NCBI RefSeq assembly: GCF_024169315.1
Contig: NZ_JALJWR010000001.1
Span: 1-64,000 of the forward strand
From: Pseudomonas migulae
Lineage (GTDB): Bacteria; Pseudomonadota; Gammaproteobacteria; Pseudomonadales; Pseudomonadaceae
Length of the DNA: 64,000 nucleotides
Direction: 5' to 3'
Numbering within the stretch: the first letter of the stretch is position 1; every line of letters starts with the position of its first letter. Of this stretch, positions 15,827-24,025 are shown piece after piece. A program made the translations under genes and the position numbers. The notes beneath the pieces were generated by a model that saw nothing but the letters and a program-made list of their open reading frames with translations, was not told where the DNA came from and made no database searches.

Positions 15827-16444
15827 TCAGTCCTCGAGCATGGGGGTACTGACAAACTCTTTTAAACCCTCGGCATAGGCGGCGAATGCGCTGATGTGTG
15901 GAAACGGCTGATCCTCCACCTGGTCAGGCACCACCAGATGGGTGAAGCTCCAGGCCACCGCCAGCGTAATCCCGTCCTGATCGATCGAGCCGTCAGTCTT
16001 CAGCGGTTGCATTTCCAACTCCCGCTCCAGCGCCGAGAACGCCGCCGCCAGTTGCCCTTCGACCCGTTCCACCCACGGCTCGAACTGAATCTCGGCGGGG
16101 CGCAGGTTGCGTTCGTAATAAAGCTGCACGGACTTCTCGCACGCTGCCAGCGCCAGGCCGATCAAGCGTAACGAACGCAGGCGTTGGTCGAGTTTGTCGG
16201 GCATCAGGCTTTTACCCGGTGCCGCCAACGCCTCCAGGTATTCGATGATCAATGTCGAGTCGATCAGCACCTCGCCATCATCCAGCACCAGCGTCGGCGC
16301 CTTGACCACCGGGTTGATCTGCTGGAATTGCTCGAAGTGCCGAAACACCGAAACCGATTGGTGATCGAGGTCGATGCCCAGGCGTTTGGCCGTAATGGCT
16401 ACCCGTCGTACGTAGGGCGAATCCAGCATGCCGATCAGTTTCAT
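15827..16444 (-). CDS. Glutathione S-transferase
   Basis: This 205-residue cytosolic GST has an N-terminal thioredoxin-like domain (MKLIGMLDSPYVRRVAI; cis-Pro segment VVKAPTLVLDDG; glutathione-binding LIDSTLIIEYLE, about residues 60-71). An all-helical C-terminal domain starts at about residue 85. The candidate catalytic residue is S9 or nearby in the LDSPYVRR loop. It conjugates or reduces electrophiles with glutathione; the particular substrate is unknown. It converges on the decarboxylase gene with a 12 bp gap and appears to be native, with G+C like the bulk of the window. Confidence 0.92.
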   Translation of the reverse strand: MKLIGMLDSPYVRRVAITAKRLGIDLDHQSVSVFRHFEQFQQINPVVKAPTLVLDDGEVLIDSTLIIEYLEALAAPGKSLMPDKLDQRLRSLRLIGLALAACEKSVQLYYERNLRPAEIQFEPWVERVEGQLAAAFSALERELEMQPLKTDGSIDQDGITLAVAWSFTHLVVPDQVEDQPFPHISAFAAYAEGLKEFVSTPMLED

Positions 16445-16850
16445 TGCACCGCTCCTTCAGATGACCGTTTCGGGATGGATAACCTTAGCCGAGGTTCCAC
16501 GTGCTGCAAAAACCTGTTGCACTTGCGGCTCATCTACCCGCAAATGCGGTCGATAACCCCTTCAGTCGCAGCCGTTTGTCTTCTATATACAGCCGCTCGA
16601 TTGAATTTCTTGCTATAAACGCACTCCGATAACCACCGCAAAGGCTGCCATAGAGCACTTTCAGGGCTTTGTCGGACAAATTCGCTGACTTTTCAGTTGC
16701 TGGGGCCTCAAGTCGGCCTTAGACTGCCGCCCCTCGTAAATTGAGTGCCGGGTGGCGCTTGGAATAAACGGCGCCTTTCCGACGGCCAGACACGGTCAGC
16801 CGGAACGCTCCCTAATTCGCCTTAATGCACGTTTTTTTATAGAGATATCA
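16445..16850. other. 406 bp divergent intergenic region, GST / DksA-like
   Basis: This spacer separates the minus-strand GST start from the plus-strand DksA-like start. It is moderately AT-rich close to the DksA-like gene (cgtttttttatagagatatca). I found no convincing coding frame, REP element, riboswitch or terminator in it. I looked for a zinc-uptake-regulator-type AT-rich palindrome, because some DksA paralogs are zinc-regulated, and did not see one. Confidence 0.5.
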
Positions 16851-17255
16851 ATGACAAAGGACAAGTTGCTGGCCATGCCGGCGGATGACTACATGAATGC
16901 CGAGCAACATGCTTTTTTCTCTGAGCTGTTGCAGAACATGAAAGTCGAAACCCACGAGCGCATCGAGCAGAACCGCATCGCCATCGAAAGCCTGGACACC
17001 CCGGCCGATCCGGCTGACGCGGCGTCTGTCGAAGAAGAGCGCACCTGGCTGGTGAACGCGATCGATCGCGACCAGCGCATGTTGCCTCAGTTGGAACAGG
17101 CACTGGAGCGCATCAAGGAAGACAGCTTCGGCTGGTGCGACGACAGCGGCGAGGCCATTGGCCTGAAACGCCTGCTGATCAGCCCGACCACCAAGTACTG
17201 CATCGAAGCTCAAGAGCGTCACGAACAGATCGACAAGCACCAGCGTCAGGCCTGA
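16851..17255 (+). CDS. DksA/TraR-family RNA polymerase-binding protein with only two zinc-site cysteines
   Basis: This 134-residue protein has the DksA layout: an N-terminal helix (ADDYMNAEQHAFF), a long coiled coil to about residue 85, and a C-terminal globular tip (GWCDDSGEAIGLKRLL ... YCIEAQERHE). Canonical DksA has two CxxC pairs that bind zinc. Here each pair keeps only its first cysteine (CDDS and CIEA), as in zinc-independent paralogs such as P. aeruginosa DksA2. It should bind the RNA polymerase secondary channel and modulate initiation with ppGpp. The ATG at 16851 matches the family N-terminus. A strong terminator follows. Confidence 0.88.
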   Translation: MTKDKLLAMPADDYMNAEQHAFFSELLQNMKVETHERIEQNRIAIESLDTPADPADAASVEEERTWLVNAIDRDQRMLPQLEQALERIKEDSFGWCDDSGEAIGLKRLLISPTTKYCIEAQERHEQIDKHQRQA

Positions 17256-17269
17256 TTTCGTAGCGCCCC

Positions 17270-17325
17270 GCATCGCGGGCCAGTCCCACTCCTGAGGAGC
17301 AAGGCTGGCCCGCGATGCTTTTTTT
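17270..17325 (+). terminator. Rho-independent terminator of the DksA-like gene
   Basis: A 14 bp perfect stem, gcatcgcgggccag (17270-17283) and ctggcccgcgatgc (17305-17318), is followed by seven T residues. It is only 15 bp past the stop codon. Confidence 0.9.
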
Positions 17326-17453
17326 CGTCTGCGAAAAACCTCGGGCACTTCTATTGATCTGCTGCATGCCCACTACTAATGGACCATGGATAATGGCGTT
17401 GTAGTGGCGTTTAATGCAGACACAATAATTAGAAGTTAAGTGGGGTGACGAAG

Positions 17454-19058
17454 ATGACGAGAGACGGATCTCTGGTTGGGGCAGTGCCTGCACCAGTGCC
17501 TTTACCGGAAAACCGCTGGCTGACGCCGACCCTGCAAAGCATCGCGCTGGTGCTCTTGCTGTGTGGCATGACGCTGGGCGGCTGGTCGCTTTACCTCGGC
17601 CTGCCGCTGGCCGTGCTGATTATCTGGCTACCTCGGCTACGTTCCCGAGCCATCCCCAAAGAACTATCCGCCGACAGCTCCAGCGCAATCGCCGAGCTGA
17701 CTCGCGATCTTTCCTACACCACCAGTCACAACGCTCTGTCAGCCGCTGGCGTGGCCTATTCGGTCAAACAGTTGGCGGACAAACTGCAATCGCAACTCGG
17801 TGCCGCGGCACAGATTGTCAGCAACGCCGAAGTGATGATCGCCACCGAACACGCGACCTCGACCCTCAGTCGAGCCGCCCTCAGCGCCGCCAGCGAAGCT
17901 CACCAGAGCAGCGCGGCAGGGCGCACGGAGCTGGTCGAGTCCATCAGCCGCATGCATCAACTCAGTCAGCGCGCCAGCAACAGCCGTGAGCTGATCGAAG
18001 CCCTGAGCTTGCGCAGCGACGATATCCAGCGGGTCACGCTGGTGATCCAGTCCATCGCCAGCCAGACCAACCTGCTGGCCTTGAACGCGGCAATCGAAGC
18101 GGCCCGGGCCGGAGAACACGGGCGCGGGTTTGCTGTGGTCGCGGATGAGGTGCGCGGCCTGGCTGCGCGTACGGCAACGGCGACCGGTGAAGTTGGCGAG
18201 ATGGTCGCCGATATCCAGCAACGCACCGCGCAGGTGGTGGAGCAGATCCGCCAGTTGTCCAGCGATCTCGACATCGGCGTCCAACAGGTCGAGCACACCG
18301 GTGAGCACCTGGAAAACATCGCGCGCCTGGCGGCTGGCGTCGAAAGTCAGGTCGGCGAAATCGCCAGGGGTGCCGAGACCAACCGTGAGCAGCTCGACAG
18401 CCTGTTTCATGCCATCGAGCAGATGCGCGGCGACCTGGCGATCAGCGATCAACAGACTCAGCGCCTGGCTCAGGCTGCGGTGCAGATGGAAGGGCAGGCT
18501 GAAACCATCAGTGAGCGTCTCGCCGAAGTCGGACTGGATGACTATCACCAGCGGATTTATGACCTTGCCCGTGAAGGCGCGAGTCAGATAGCGGCGCGTT
18601 TCGAAGCTGATATCGACCAGGGCGTTGTCAGTCTTGATGATTTGTTTGATCGCAGTTATCAGGCCATTCCCAATACCAGCCCGGCGAAGTTCCAGACGCG
18701 TTTCGACCGTTACACCGATAAGATTTTGCCGGCGATTCAGGAGCCGTTGTTGCCGCGTCATGAAGGGCTGGTGTTTGCCATCGCCTGTACGCAGCAGGGT
18801 TATGTGCCGACCCATAACAAAGTGTTCAGCCAGCCGCTGACGGGGGATGTGCAGGTTGATACGTTGCAGAACCGTACGAAACGCAAGTTTGCCGACCGTA
18901 CCGGGATTCGGTGTGGCAGCCATCAACAGGCTGTTTTGTTGCAGACGTATACGCGGGATACCGGGGAACTGATGCATGATCTTTCGGTGCCGATCATGGT
19001 CAAGGGGCGGCATTGGGGTGGGTTGCGTTTGGGGTATAAGCCGGAGAATGCTCGCTGA
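17454..19058 (+). CDS. Methyl-accepting chemotaxis protein with a C-terminal sensory-type domain
   Basis: This 534-residue chemoreceptor-like protein has two closely spaced hydrophobic segments at about residues 26-60 and almost no periplasmic loop. The coiled-coil signalling domain has the conserved hairpin tip near residues 204-235 ([30 protein letters not shown]). After it comes a ~150-residue C-terminal region ([29 protein letters not shown]) resembling a small-ligand sensor placed after the signalling tip. Sensing is therefore probably cytoplasmic. The ATG at 17454 with GGGGTG seven bases upstream is preferred over GTG 17445. A composite palindromic element begins 16 bp after the stop. 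Confidence 0.9.
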   Translation: MTRDGSLVGAVPAPVPLPENRWLTPTLQSIALVLLLCGMTLGGWSLYLGLPLAVLIIWLPRLRSRAIPKELSADSSSAIAELTRDLSYTTSHNALSAAGVAYSVKQLADKLQSQLGAAAQIVSNAEVMIATEHATSTLSRAALSAASEAHQSSAAGRTELVESISRMHQLSQRASNSRELIEALSLRSDDIQRVTLVIQSIASQTNLLALNAAIEAARAGEHGRGFAVVADEVRGLAARTATATGEVGEMVADIQQRTAQVVEQIRQLSSDLDIGVQQVEHTGEHLENIARLAAGVESQVGEIARGAETNREQLDSLFHAIEQMRGDLAISDQQTQRLAQAAVQMEGQAETISERLAEVGLDDYHQRIYDLAREGASQIAARFEADIDQGVVSLDDLFDRSYQAIPNTSPAKFQTRFDRYTDKILPAIQEPLLPRHEGLVFAIACTQQGYVPTHNKVFSQPLTGDVQVDTLQNRTKRKFADRTGIRCGSHQQAVLLQTYTRDTGELMHDLSVPIMVKGRHWGGLRLGYKPENAR

Positions 19059-19074
19059 GTTGAGCGGTTGGGGG

Positions 19075-19959
19075 CATATCCATTTCTGCGGTAACGGCGG
19101 CTAATGGTTTCGCCCTTACGGCGAGTCACTTGGAGAAGCGCCAAGTAACCAAGCGCTTTTGCCCCTTTCGTTCGGTGGCTCGCTAAGGCTCGCCATGCCC
19201 TCCTTCCGGTCCTGCTCCGTGGGCCCGCCGCCATCGGCCATCCATGGCCGGGGGCGGCTAACCCGGCATCCCTGCCGGGTTGCCCACTGCGCAGAACCTC
19301 CACTCGGCCTCTCGAGGGGGCGACGACCGCGACAGCACCGCGAGGCGGCCTTCGGGCCGACCTGGCTCTTCGGATATATGCATTCCCCTGTGGGAGCTGG
19401 CTTGCCAGCGATGGTCGTTAACGATGACGCGTGCGGTCTGAAGGAACGCGGCGTCTGGGCGTTCATCGCTGGCAAGCCAGCTCCCACAGGGTTCTGGGTA
19501 CATCCGCAAAAACAGGTTGTCTCCCACAGGGTTCCGGATACATCCGCAAGAACAGGTCGTCTGTCAGGCCGCATTCGCGAGCAAGCCCGCTCCCACAGTG
19601 GATTGTTGGTGGGCGTTACATTGGTGTTCACCCCCGATGATCCTGACGAACTTCAGGCCGGCTCTCAGGCCGCCTCGCTTTGGTTTTTGATCTGGCTTTT
19701 GATCTTGATCTGCCCCGTCGGAAGGCCGAGCGCAGGTGCTGCGGAGTGGGCAACCCGGCAGGGATGCCGGGTTAGCCGCCCCCGGCCATGGATGGCCGAT
19801 GGCGGCGGGCCCACGGAGCAGGACCGGAGCGAGGGAATGGCGAGCCTAGGCGAGCCACCGTACGTCAGGGGCGCTTGGCGCTTGGTTACTTGGCGCTTTT
19901 CCAAGTAACTCGCCGTAAGGGCGAAACCATAAGTCGCCGTTACCGCAGCAACGGATATG
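19075..19959. mobile_element. Composite palindromic (MITE-like) element, copy 1
   Basis: The left end reads catatccatttctgcggtaa and the right end is its inverse, finishing cggatatg at 19959. The terminal arms are inverted copies over more than 200 bp: ggtttcgcccttacggcgag, gcgccaagtaaccaagcgc and ggccatccatggccgggggc recur inverted on the right. The centre carries a REPIN at 19388-19489 and a single REP at about 19571-19599. No transposase frame is present; open frames crossing it are not protein-like. Copies 2 and 3 are at 44310-44769 and 58597-59199. Confidence 0.75.
19388..19489. repeat. REPIN of the ctggcttgccagcgat type
   Basis: The arms ctgtgggagctggcttgcca and tggcaagccagctcccacag face each other across about 60 bp. 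Essentially the same doublet, in reverse orientation, lies at 58961-59063 inside copy 3 of the composite element. Confidence 0.85.
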
Positions 19960-19990
19960 TACACCATCAAACCCTACATCGCCCAACACA

Positions 19991-20022
19991 CAGCCATCGC
20001 AGGCAAGCCAGCTCCCACAGGG
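19991..20022. repeat. Single REP arm
   Basis: The sequence atcgcaggcaagccagctcc within this tract is one arm of the REP type that forms the 135 bp array at 50-52 kb. No inverted partner is adjacent. It lies just right of composite element copy 1. Confidence 0.7.
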
Positions 20023-20194
20023 TTCCGCGACCATCCGCGGGACCTGAACCGGCAGCCATTTTCTCAAGCAATCTGCATCACGGCATTATTGCGGTTCTGG
20101 CAATTAATCTATGCAGCGCAGTCGCTTTTTCCTCGCCGATGAACTCATTACCCTGTCCGCATGGTTAGGTAGCTAATGAAATCAAGAGGTCAGC

Positions 20195-20398
20195 ATGCAA
20201 ACCAGAGTCGATGTCGCGGTGATGATTGGCAGCGGCGTGCCCGCCTGTTTGCGTGCGGCGGGGCAGAGTGTCTGCTGGGTCGTGTTGCTGAACGGCGAAC
20301 GCCGGGGGACGGCATTCTCCAGTCGCGAAGAAGCACAAGAGTGCAGGGCTGCCTGGTTGGCGCAACTAAGTGCCGAAGCCCCCGACAGCCTGCATTGA
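20195..20398 (+). CDS. Small hypothetical protein
   Basis: This 67-residue protein starts at ATG 20195 behind AGAGGT with good spacing. It ends flush against the convergent DUF2789 gene (no gap). The sequence has a hydrophobic N-terminal half (VAVMIGSGVPACLRAAG, CWVVLLNGERRG) and a charged C-terminal half with SSREEAQECRAAW. The pattern 'VVLLNGERRGTAFSSREEA' suggests a small beta-plus-helix fold. I do not recognise a family. Codon use matches the surrounding genome, supporting a real gene. Confidence 0.55.
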   Translation: MQTRVDVAVMIGSGVPACLRAAGQSVCWVVLLNGERRGTAFSSREEAQECRAAWLAQLSAEAPDSLH

Positions 20399-20638
20399 CT
20401 AGTGAACCTGATGCATCCGCAGGTTCAAGTCGTCGACCACCCGCGCCCAATCAGCATCTTCACGCAATTGCTCTTTCAGGAAGCCAGCTTGTTGCGGTGT
20501 CCAGAATTCAGCATCGATGAGCTTTTTATCGTCGGGCAGAGGGGAATGGCTGGCGATGAAATCGTCGATGGCCTTTTCGCTGGAGTCCAGGCCAAGTTGG
20601 TCGAACAAGCCTTTCAAGTCGTGTGTCGGTGAGTCCAT
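20399..20638 (-). CDS. DUF2789-type small protein
   Basis: This 79-residue protein begins MDSPTHDLKGLFDQLGL and has a helix-rich sequence with FIASHSPLPDDKKLIDAEFW and a C-terminal LREDADWARVVDDLN, matching the conserved DUF2789 layout. The start at 20638 is set by AAGGAG six bases upstream; an ATG two codons earlier has no spacing to that site, and longer frames upstream are not conserved-looking. It converges with the small plus-strand gene at 20195. No biochemical role is known for the family. Confidence 0.75.
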   Translation of the reverse strand: MDSPTHDLKGLFDQLGLDSSEKAIDDFIASHSPLPDDKKLIDAEFWTPQQAGFLKEQLREDADWARVVDDLNLRMHQVH

Positions 20639-20981
20639 CTTCATCTCCTTGCAGTTAATCGATCGCGAGCAGTGCGCAATCCACTGTGCAGTGGCTATGC
20701 ATCTGAGAGAACGGCGCGCCAAGAGTTCGATAGGGGTTTAGCAGCTTTCTCCGGATTCGCCACCAATGATGGCAATGGGCTATTGCCTGGTGGCATTTCA
20801 AGGATTACGATGCCGTCGCGTTTCTGGCGTCACTCTGCCGCCAGTCAAAGAGTCCATACACGGATGTAGTCGACACTCGTTCCCAAGGTTTAACACCTTC
20901 CGGTGCTGATCCGTCCCATCCTTTGTGCGATTTCTTTTGAGCCGACGCGACTCCGATCCCGCATGAAAAAGGATGTAAACA
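20639..20981. other. 343 bp intergenic region without recognisable gene
   Basis: The region separates the minus-strand DUF2789 start from the plus-strand lipoprotein pair. Short open frames in it show no protein-like character or ribosome site. No REP element, terminator or clear promoter hexamers were identified. The last 30 bp contain AAAGGATG, which serves the lipoprotein start at 20982. Confidence 0.5.
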
Positions 20982-21614
20982 GTGAAGCGTCTAGCTTATT
21001 TGATGGCCATCGCGCTTGGCCTGTCGTTGACCGGCTGTGTGTCATTCACGCCGCTGGGGCCTATCGGCGAACCCCTGAGTGCTGCGCCGTCCACCCTCGA
21101 TCGTAGTGCCGAGATCAGCGATGTGGTGATTTCCGCTCCCGATCTGGACGATAAGGAGCGTGCCGCCGGTAGCCGGCAGTTGACCGATCAGGTCAGCGCC
21201 TATGTCGATAAAAGCGACTATTTCAAGCGGATCGTGGTGTTCCCGGCGAAGGCCGGCGAGGACGACGTGGTCCTCAAGTTCAACCTGACCTCACTGGCTG
21301 GAAAACGCACCATGCACCCGGCTTACATCCCGGGTGCGCTGGTTACGCTGACGATCTGGATCTGGGTCGACGGCCCGATCTACGTCGACAAGTACGACCT
21401 TGCCGGCGAACTGATCATCGAAGACCGCCAGGGCAAGCAATTGGCCAGGTCGGTCGAGCAGGTCAAGCTCGACAAGAATGTCGGCCTGTGGAATGCCGAT
21501 TACCTCAATCCTCGTCTTGGCGGTACACAGTTGCGCGAATTGATCGCTCAATTGCTGGCCAGTGCCACCCCTCAACTGCGAACCCCGTCCAAGGAGCTGG
21601 CTGCACATGAATAA
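20982..21614 (+). CDS. Predicted lipoprotein, unknown function (first of a pair)
   Basis: This 210-residue protein starts at GTG 20982 with AAAGGATG upstream. It has a type II signal peptide with lipobox LTGC, lipidated Cys at residue 19, so it is probably anchored in the outer membrane. The mature region alternates acidic and hydrophobic strands (ISDVVISAPDLDD, IVVFPAKAGEDDVVLKFNLTS). One hydrophobic stretch, YIPGALVTLTIWIWVDGP, lies near residues 113-130. It overlaps the next lipoprotein gene by 8 bp, so the two are coupled and may form a complex. No named family was recognised. Confidence 0.8.
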   Translation: MKRLAYLMAIALGLSLTGCVSFTPLGPIGEPLSAAPSTLDRSAEISDVVISAPDLDDKERAAGSRQLTDQVSAYVDKSDYFKRIVVFPAKAGEDDVVLKFNLTSLAGKRTMHPAYIPGALVTLTIWIWVDGPIYVDKYDLAGELIIEDRQGKQLARSVEQVKLDKNVGLWNADYLNPRLGGTQLRELIAQLLASATPQLRTPSKELAAHE

Positions 21615-22185
21615 GTACCTACTGATTTTGTTGCTGTTGGTCAGCAGCACCCTGACGGGTTGCATCTCCTACTCCCAGCATCAATTGCCGCCAGTCGAAC
21701 AGTGGCCGCCAGCCCAGGCCAGGCAGGACAAGCCCACGGCTTATCTGCATGTGACCACCCAGAGTCAGTTCAACGGCGAACTGTCGGGTGGTGTGGGGAA
21801 TGCGGAGTTGGTGCAAAAGCACATTCTGGAAACGTTCAAGGAGTCCGGGCAATTCAAAAGCGTGACGACGGACAAGGTCGATTCGAGCCTGTACGTATCG
21901 AGTACCTTGACCAACAACGAGCAAGGGAATCTGGCCAGTGCCTGGCTGACCGGGTTCACGCTGTTCGTGATTCCTACCACGTTCAGCAACACGTTCACGC
22001 TGGAAACGGTATTCAAGGATCAGGAAGGCAATGTGCTGGGCAAGATCGTCAAACAGGAAAGTACTCGCACCTGGTTGCAGGTCCTGCTGATTGTCGGTTT
22101 GCCATTCAATGAACGCGGGGATGCGCTGCTCAAGCACCTGACCCAAAGCACGCTGGATGAAGCAGTCAAACGCAAACTGATCTGA
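21607..22185 (+). CDS. Predicted lipoprotein, unknown function (second of a pair)
   Basis: This 192-residue protein has a strong type II signal peptide (LLILLLLVSSTLTGC, lipidated Cys at residue 19). Like its upstream partner it has a hydrophobic internal segment (LTGFTLFVIPTTFSNTF, about residues 116-132) and a second near WLQVLLIVGLPF. The layout of the two proteins is similar enough to suggest an old duplication. The ATG lies within the end of the upstream gene (8 bp overlap), with AAGGAG at 21592-21597. The role is unknown; an envelope function is inferred. Confidence 0.82.
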   Translation: MNKYLLILLLLVSSTLTGCISYSQHQLPPVEQWPPAQARQDKPTAYLHVTTQSQFNGELSGGVGNAELVQKHILETFKESGQFKSVTTDKVDSSLYVSSTLTNNEQGNLASAWLTGFTLFVIPTTFSNTFTLETVFKDQEGNVLGKIVKQESTRTWLQVLLIVGLPFNERGDALLKHLTQSTLDEAVKRKLI

Positions 22186-22228
22186 CCTTGTCGAGACACC
22201 GTGCAGCCTGTTCAAGGCGTGCACACCG

Positions 22229-22255
22229 CAGGTACCTCGCGGGCCGAGGTACCTG
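22229..22255. terminator. Hairpin between convergent genes
   Basis: An 11 bp perfect stem (caggtacctcg and cgaggtacctg) with a 5-base loop lies between the lipoprotein pair and the convergent small gene at 22364-22594. There is no T-run on either side, so it is at best a weak or factor-assisted terminator. Confidence 0.45.
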
Positions 22256-22363
22256 TTCCAGACGGGGATTGGCCCGGCACAACTTCGGTTGAAGTTGTTC
22301 AATCCGTTACTTCAATCGTTTAATACAGTTCTTCCGGCCCGTCAGGGCGTCGGCGAGTCGTGT

Positions 22364-22594
22364 TCAGGCTTTCAACGCACCTTCATCGACAGCGAGCTTC
22401 AGGGCCTTGGCGGCTTCCTGGGCGGCGATGGCGGCGATGTCCGAAGTTTTGAACCAGCGATCTTTCTCGACCTGGTGATACGTCACCGTGGTGAGAGGCG
22501 GTTTGGCGCGCATGATAATGACGGCCTGGAATTCGCCTTCGACTTCTCTGGCTTCGCCCCGGATAAAAAATTCACCGATATCAAATTCCGTCAC
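22364..22594 (-). CDS. Small hypothetical protein
   Basis: This 76-residue protein has the start set at a GTG (22594) because AGGGAAGG lies seven bases upstream; an ATG at 22660 has no ribosome site. The sequence begins with a beta-rich half (TEFDIGEFFIRGEAREVEG, VIIMRAKPPLTTVTYH). It ends in an alanine-rich helix (IAAIAAQEAAKALKLAV). It is convergent with the lipoprotein pair. I do not recognise a family; the composition and codon use are those of a normal Pseudomonas gene. Confidence 0.6.
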   Translation of the reverse strand: MTEFDIGEFFIRGEAREVEGEFQAVIIMRAKPPLTTVTYHQVEKDRWFKTSDIAAIAAQEAAKALKLAVDEGALKA

Positions 22595-22753
22595 GTAGCA
22601 GCCTTCCCTTGGAAATATTCTATTGTGTTGAACGCCGTCCGGCTTGGGAACGGGTTTCATTGGTTCGGCAGTATGGCAGTAGTTGCTTGCCGACGGCTGA
22701 GTTAACTCGTCGGCGTGACGAAACGTCTATAGGAAGGGAATGAGGCAGAACGT

Positions 22754-22990
22754 TCAGCTGCGTAACTCGAGCGCGCGAGCAAGCGCACAGGCTTCGTTAT
22801 GATTGCTGCGGAAACCTCTTACGTGGCCCGTGGAAATTTCCTTGATGTGGAAGAAGGCATTACCGGCCAATACCACCTGGAAGCGCGGCATGGCGGGCTC
22901 GGCAGGGTGAAACGCCGTGTGCGGGAACATCGCAGGGGGCAGCGTGGATGGATGGTTTGTGTGAGGCGTGAAGTGTGTCAGTGTGCACAT
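22754..22990 (-). CDS. Small hypothetical protein
   Basis: This 78-residue protein starts at ATG 22990 with AAAAGGAC about six bases upstream. The first ~33 residues are proline/histidine-rich (HFTPHTNHPSTLPPAMF) and look unstructured. The remainder, MPRFQVVLAGNAFFHIKEI then RGFRSNHNEACALARALE, looks like a compact alpha/beta unit. An internal start at 22891 is possible but lacks a ribosome site. No family is recognised. It is divergent from the gene at 23404 across a 413 bp spacer. Confidence 0.5.
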   Translation of the reverse strand: MCTLTHFTPHTNHPSTLPPAMFPHTAFHPAEPAMPRFQVVLAGNAFFHIKEISTGHVRGFRSNHNEACALARALELRS

Positions 22991-23403
22991 ATGAAGTCCT
23001 TTTCATGGTTTTGCCGACGTGTGTACGTCGTTTTGGGTAGTCTCGATGAGCATCGCTGCTCTAGAATCACCGCCACGGGTTGGTGATTGATGTTCATCTA
23101 AAGCAATTTTTTGCGGGCGATATGTCGGAAAAATGCTTTTTTTGCAGCGTTTTTTCCCTAAGGTTGGTAATCCTGTTTTTCCGGCGGACAGAAGGGCGTT
23201 TTCCTTCAACTTCTGACGAACGCCAGGCAAGACGCCGCGAGTGACATTCCAGTAGTCTTCTCACGCCTCGCGATGGATGGGCACTCTGCTCGTTTCCGGA
23301 TTCGACCCGGGCCCTTTGGCTACAATCTTCGGCATTGCCGCTTTTTTCTGCTGGGCGCTGCCTGACAGCGTGCAGCATCATTTTCAGATGTGGGGATGTT
23401 TCC
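22991..23403. other. 413 bp divergent intergenic region
   Basis: The left third is AT-rich with T-runs (ttttttgcagcgttttttccc near 23135-23157). A -10-like TACAAT is at 23321-23326 without a well-spaced -35. GGGGATG at 23392-23398 is the ribosome site for the TTG start at 23404. No REP element, terminator or convincing coding frame is present. Confidence 0.45.
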
Positions 23404-23874
23404 TTGGCAGTAAGTAATCTCGATATGCATGCTTTGTTCGTGCTGGGTGATTTGCGCGCAAAGCTGGTTAAACAGTTCCAGTCACGTTTTGTTTACATCA
23501 CCGAACAGAACGCTGAAGGCATTTACATTGCCGAACTCGACACCGAATCTGCGCTGGTGGTGGACGACAAGCCGGGCTTGAAGCTCAAGGTTGGCGATCA
23601 TTTCAGCGCATCGGTGTTGCCCAGCCGTGAAGGCGGCAAGCTGGAGATCAAGTTCCGCGAAATCAAACTGACGGTGTACGGCCTCGGCGATTACGCCTTC
23701 GTGACCACGGCCGACGGCCATGGGATCGTGTTCAAGGAAGGTCACAGCGTGGTGATGGTGTTTGCCGCTCACCAACAGTTGCAGGAAGGCTTGACCAAAA
23801 CCCTGAAAGCCGTGACGGCCAAGGCAGCCAAGTGGCGCAAGGGTGAACTGGTGACGTTCAAGGCCAGCGAGTAA
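23404..23874 (+). CDS. Conserved hypothetical protein with PilZ-like size
   Basis: This is a 156-residue soluble protein. The start is probably TTG 23404, seven bases after GGGGA, giving an N-terminus LAVSNLDMHALFVLG; the alternative ATG at 23425 has no good ribosome site. The body alternates strands and charged loops (FVYITEQNAEGIYIAEL, LKLKVGDHFSASVLPSREGG, LEIKFREIKLTVYG), suggesting a beta-barrel, and ends in a lysine-rich helix (LKAVTAKAAKWRKGEL). I do not recognise a named family and see no catalytic motif. The next gene is a separate transport protein 151 bp downstream. Confidence 0.7.
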   Translation: MAVSNLDMHALFVLGDLRAKLVKQFQSRFVYITEQNAEGIYIAELDTESALVVDDKPGLKLKVGDHFSASVLPSREGGKLEIKFREIKLTVYGLGDYAFVTTADGHGIVFKEGHSVVMVFAAHQQLQEGLTKTLKAVTAKAAKWRKGELVTFKASE

Positions 23875-24025
23875 TGGCTTCGGGCTTGCAGGCTCTTTCC
23901 GAAAATTAATCCTCACCCCTCGAAAGCAGGAACCTCTACTACAGTCAGTTGACTGAGTATTTTGAGGCTTGCGGTCTTTATCAGGCCATCCTGCTATTGC
24001 TGTGAACAGCACGAGGTGCAAAAGC

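Noticed and set aside
17390..17410. GG-N10-GC spacing upstream of the chemoreceptor gene
   Set aside because: The blocks TGGCGT and TGGCG match poorly at both -24 and -12.
19159..19908. Plus-strand 249-codon open frame in composite element copy 1, and similar frames in copies 2 and 3
   Set aside because: The translation is Arg/Pro/Gly-rich, has no ribosome site and recurs wherever the palindromic element occurs; it is not a transposase.
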